A stretch of DNA of 64,000 bases from Candidatus Berkiella aquae (GTDB taxonomy: Bacteria; Pseudomonadota; Gammaproteobacteria; Berkiellales; Berkiellaceae). The notes under the pieces are model-generated. The model did not search any database and was not told the DNA's origin. It was given only the letters and a program-made list of their open reading frames with translations. Of the stretch, positions 62,241 through 64,000 are shown one piece after another. The translations under genes and the position numbers were made by a program. The DNA lies in assembly GCF_001431295.2 (NCBI RefSeq), contig NZ_LKAJ02000001.1:2294001-2358000 (forward strand), given 5' to 3'. Numbering within the stretch: the first letter of the stretch is position 1; the number at the start of each line of letters is the position of its first letter.

Positions 62241-62765
62241 ATGAACACTATTTACCAAGCACCCGTTGATTCATTTACGGGCTTTAATATGAATTATCCT
62301 CACGTGATGAAGTCATATGCCTTTACTTTTAAAACCATCGAAGAAGCCTATCGATTAGCCCATACCATCGCAGAAATTTGTAATTTTAATGAGAAAAAAA
62401 TTGAGTTGGGTCTCAATGAGGTTTTTTTTAATGCCATTGAACATGGCAATCTTAATATTAGCAACAAAGAAAAAACAGAACTTAGAGTTCAAAATCATTG
62501 GCAAGAAGAAATTCAGAAAAGATTAAATGAACCAGAACATCGTTTAAAATATGTTGATGTGCAAGTCGATATTACGCCCGATCTGATTTGCATTAAGGTG
62601 ACCGATCAAGGCAACGGCTTTGATTGGAAAGCATTAGAAGAAAATGCGCTTCCTTCGCCACTTGCCTATCATGGAAGAGGCTTACTGGTGGCCAAATCGA
62701 TGTGTTTTGATAATCTAGAATTTTCGAAGAAAGGTAATCAGGTTTATTGTTGGATTTATAAGTAG
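62241..62765 (+). CDS. ATP-binding protein, HATPase_c_2 (RsbW-like)
   Basis: A 174-residue GHKL ATPase of the anti-sigma type. N-box NEVFFNAIEHGNL, G1 box DQGNGFDW and G2 box HGRGLLVAKSM are clear, and the N-terminal MKSYAFTFKTIEEAYRLAHTIAE is the usual first strand-helix. Such proteins are serine kinases of anti-sigma antagonists, or the ATPase module of phosphatase partner switches. No sigma or STAS gene is adjacent, so its partner is unknown. ATG 62241 is chosen over a TTG at 62226. A hairpin follows. Confidence 0.85.
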   Translation: MNTIYQAPVDSFTGFNMNYPHVMKSYAFTFKTIEEAYRLAHTIAEICNFNEKKIELGLNEVFFNAIEHGNLNISNKEKTELRVQNHWQEEIQKRLNEPEHRLKYVDVQVDITPDLICIKVTDQGNGFDWKALEENALPSPLAYHGRGLLVAKSMCFDNLEFSKKGNQVYCWIYK

Positions 62766-62784
62766 TCGACAATGACTGATACTT

Positions 62785-62822
62785 TCATACTCACCCCTTG
62801 CATTTAGGAGAGGTGAGTATGA
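62785..62822. terminator. Hairpin between convergent genes
   Basis: TCATACTCACC (62785-62795) and GGTGAGTATGA (62812-62822) form an 11-bp stem around a 16-nt loop. There is no clean T-run. Could serve both converging genes. Confidence 0.55.
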
Positions 62823-62833
62823 GAGGGTAAAAG

Positions 62834-63841
62834 TTAAGGACGTGCTGTTGTTTTCGTATTCTTGGGAAATAAATGTTGATTATATTGACTAAATCGTGGT
62901 TCTTTTATTAATTTTGCAAAAATCTCATCAAAGTGTTGCATCGGAATAGAAATATCTTCCTGCGTGGGGCAAGATTGCATAATATATCCCCCTCGTTTGA
63001 TGCGATTATCAATTTTAACAAGATCAATTGAATCTGTACCATAAACCCTTATTATTTTATATTTATCGTTAGAAGTATCTTGAGCTGGCAATTTATTAAT
63101 GCCATGCATCATACCCGCTGCAAAGGCAATAGGATGAGTATAGGTAGATAAGCGTCCATAACTTGTAAAATATCCTTTCCAATTTTTAGCTTGTTCACCG
63201 ATATGAAAAGCGTGTTTTTCTGCAACATTACTAATAGATTTAAGTTTGCCATTTTTTTGATAATAGTATTGCGTACTATCAAGATAAATATTACGAATAT
63301 GCGAAATAACGCCGGATATCATCCCTACCGTTAAAGTGTTTTTTAGCATTAAGCTAAATGCCAATGGCATTCCGATTGTTGCCATCACTGTCGCAGCAAA
63401 AACAAATAACCCTATCCCTGTCAAAATACCATTTCGCATTCTTAAGGATACCTGACGCTGTTTTTGTTCAGCTATTTCAGTAATGGGGGCAAGCTGATTG
63501 CGTTGAGATGCCGATACTAATTTATCAGCTACCGTCAGTTTGGTGATACCTAATTGTTGAGGCAAAATTTCTACTAAACATTTGCCCATATATGGTGGAA
63601 TTTTCTTATCCTCGGTCTCAATGGACACTTCGAGTTCTGATGAAAAATGAATTTTTTTCTCATTTTGTGAAGCAAATGCCCCATTGAGTTTTTCCTTTAA
63701 ATCCTTCTCATTTTTATAAATAAAAATCGAAATCGAACGCTCATATAACCCTTCTGGGATTAATGTAGGTGAAATGAAGCGGCTAATACCTAATAAAAAA
63801 GAGGTTGGAGATTTTGTATAAATGGTCAGGGTATGAGACAT
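62834..63841 (-). CDS. Hypothetical membrane protein
   Basis: A 335-residue protein of no recognised family. A soluble N-terminal part (1-135) is followed by two hydrophobic helices (GILTGIGLFVFAATVMATIG and MPLAFSLMLKNTLTVGMISG, about 138-180) and a C-terminal cytosolic or luminal part with THPIAFAAGMMHGINKLP and a basic end. The pattern (paired central helices, soluble ends, orphan) is common in host-directed proteins of intracellular bacteria, but nothing here proves export. The gene is bordered on its 5' side by two palindromes (63847-63927). Confidence 0.6.
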   Translation of the reverse strand: MSHTLTIYTKSPTSFLLGISRFISPTLIPEGLYERSISIFIYKNEKDLKEKLNGAFASQNEKKIHFSSELEVSIETEDKKIPPYMGKCLVEILPQQLGITKLTVADKLVSASQRNQLAPITEIAEQKQRQVSLRMRNGILTGIGLFVFAATVMATIGMPLAFSLMLKNTLTVGMISGVISHIRNIYLDSTQYYYQKNGKLKSISNVAEKHAFHIGEQAKNWKGYFTSYGRLSTYTHPIAFAAGMMHGINKLPAQDTSNDKYKIIRVYGTDSIDLVKIDNRIKRGGYIMQSCPTQEDISIPMQHFDEIFAKLIKEPRFSQYNQHLFPKNTKTTARP

Positions 63842-63846
63842 TGTTC

Positions 63847-63899
63847 GAACTACCTAACTTGCAAAAATGAACTAAAATTCTATTAAAAGTAGGTAGTTC
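63847..63899. repeat. 10-bp inverted repeat
   Basis: GAACTACCTA (63847-63856) and its exact reverse complement (63890-63899), separated by 33 bp of AT-rich DNA, in the promoter region of the gene that starts at 63841. It may be an operator pair or a hairpin. Confidence 0.55.
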
Positions 63900-63901
63900 T
63901 T

Positions 63902-63927
63902 GTAAAGTAAGTAATTACTTACTTTAC
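63902..63927. repeat. 26-bp perfect palindrome
   Basis: GTAAAGTAAGTAA followed directly by its reverse complement. It covers the stop codon of the partial minus-strand gene at the window's right end and precedes the promoter region of the next gene. Its role could be termination or regulator binding. Confidence 0.65.
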
Positions 63928-64000
63928 TGTCCAGGTTTTACCAGAATGTAATAAATCTTCTAGCGACGGTTTACCTTGTTTGGCAGCACTTGAATCCAAT
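63919..64000 (-). CDS. 3' end of an unidentified gene
   Basis: Reading leftward from the window end, one frame stays open for 26 codons to a TAA at 63921-63919 and encodes a plausible C-terminus with AAKQGKPSLEDLLHSGKTWTVK. The other frames close sooner. The family cannot be identified from so short a piece. The stop lies within the 26-bp palindrome. Confidence 0.45.
   Translation of the reverse strand, partial: LDSSAAKQGKPSLEDLLHSGKTWTVK

Noticed and set aside
1-64000. tRNA, rRNA and known riboswitches
   Set aside because: None recognised by eye on either strand; a tRNAscan/Rfam search would be needed to exclude them.

Overview
The window reads as chromosomal DNA of a low-GC gammaproteobacterium. 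Housekeeping content (mfd next to a CsiV-like gene, lolC/lolD, lexA, nagZ, a soluble lytic transglycosylase, a DUF6763-like gene) is typical gammaproteobacterial. The accessory content (leucine-rich-repeat proteins, a tandem eukaryotic-type Ser/Thr kinase, several effector-like orphans, giant repetitive exported proteins) suggests a host-associated lineage such as the Legionellales. The lineage is an inference; no rRNA or tRNA gene was seen that would settle it.

Layout. 1-5.6 kb: a 5'-truncated orphan with a weak nuclease-like motif, a GNAT acetyltransferase, two DUF2062 paralogues, an ABM-like protein and a REP-associated (Y1/HUH) transposase relative embedded in short GGATGTCCTGC repeats. 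5.6-7.5 kb: lolC-lolD (lipoprotein release). 7.6-14.9 kb: agmatine deiminase and N-carbamoylputrescine amidase (agmatine to putrescine), DAHP synthase, mfd and csiV, ended by a strong terminator. 15.0-36.1 kb: an accessory island. Five minus-strand genes encode three giant Ig-like/VCBS/T1SS-143-type repeat proteins, an LRR protein and a 1426-residue protein with two kinase domains; a small LRR-like gene converges on them. 36.4-39.9 kb: a three-gene unit of di-haem cytochrome c peroxidase, DAHL-type sensor histidine kinase and YfiR-family periplasmic protein. 40.0-43.0 kb: L,D-transpeptidase, nagZ, hpt and a nucleoside phosphorylase (wall recycling and purine salvage).

43.0-56.0 kb is a fatty-acid block: a TetR regulator with a perfect palindromic operator candidate, a FadL-type porin, a chalcone-isomerase-like protein, then a compact five-gene beta-oxidation operon (fadE, thiolase, FadJ-type enzyme, FadN-type enzyme, thiolase) with overlapping or nearly abutting genes. 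56.2-57.4 kb holds a DUF6763-like gene and lexA with a clear promoter and SOS box. 57.7-64.0 kb holds a 65-codon gene, an effector-like protein with a YopT-like C-terminus, pabA/trpG, slt, a HATPase anti-sigma-like protein, a membrane orphan and the 3' end of another gene.

Most notable: (1) the exported-repeat-protein/LRR/tandem-kinase island, whose kinase protein carries a possible permuted papain-like N-terminal domain; (2) two ERIC-like intergenic elements that differ from each other by compensatory base-pair changes; (3) a LexA with intact DNA-binding domain and SOS box but an apparently altered cleavage site and catalytic lysine; (4) REP-like repeats around the HUH transposase relative.
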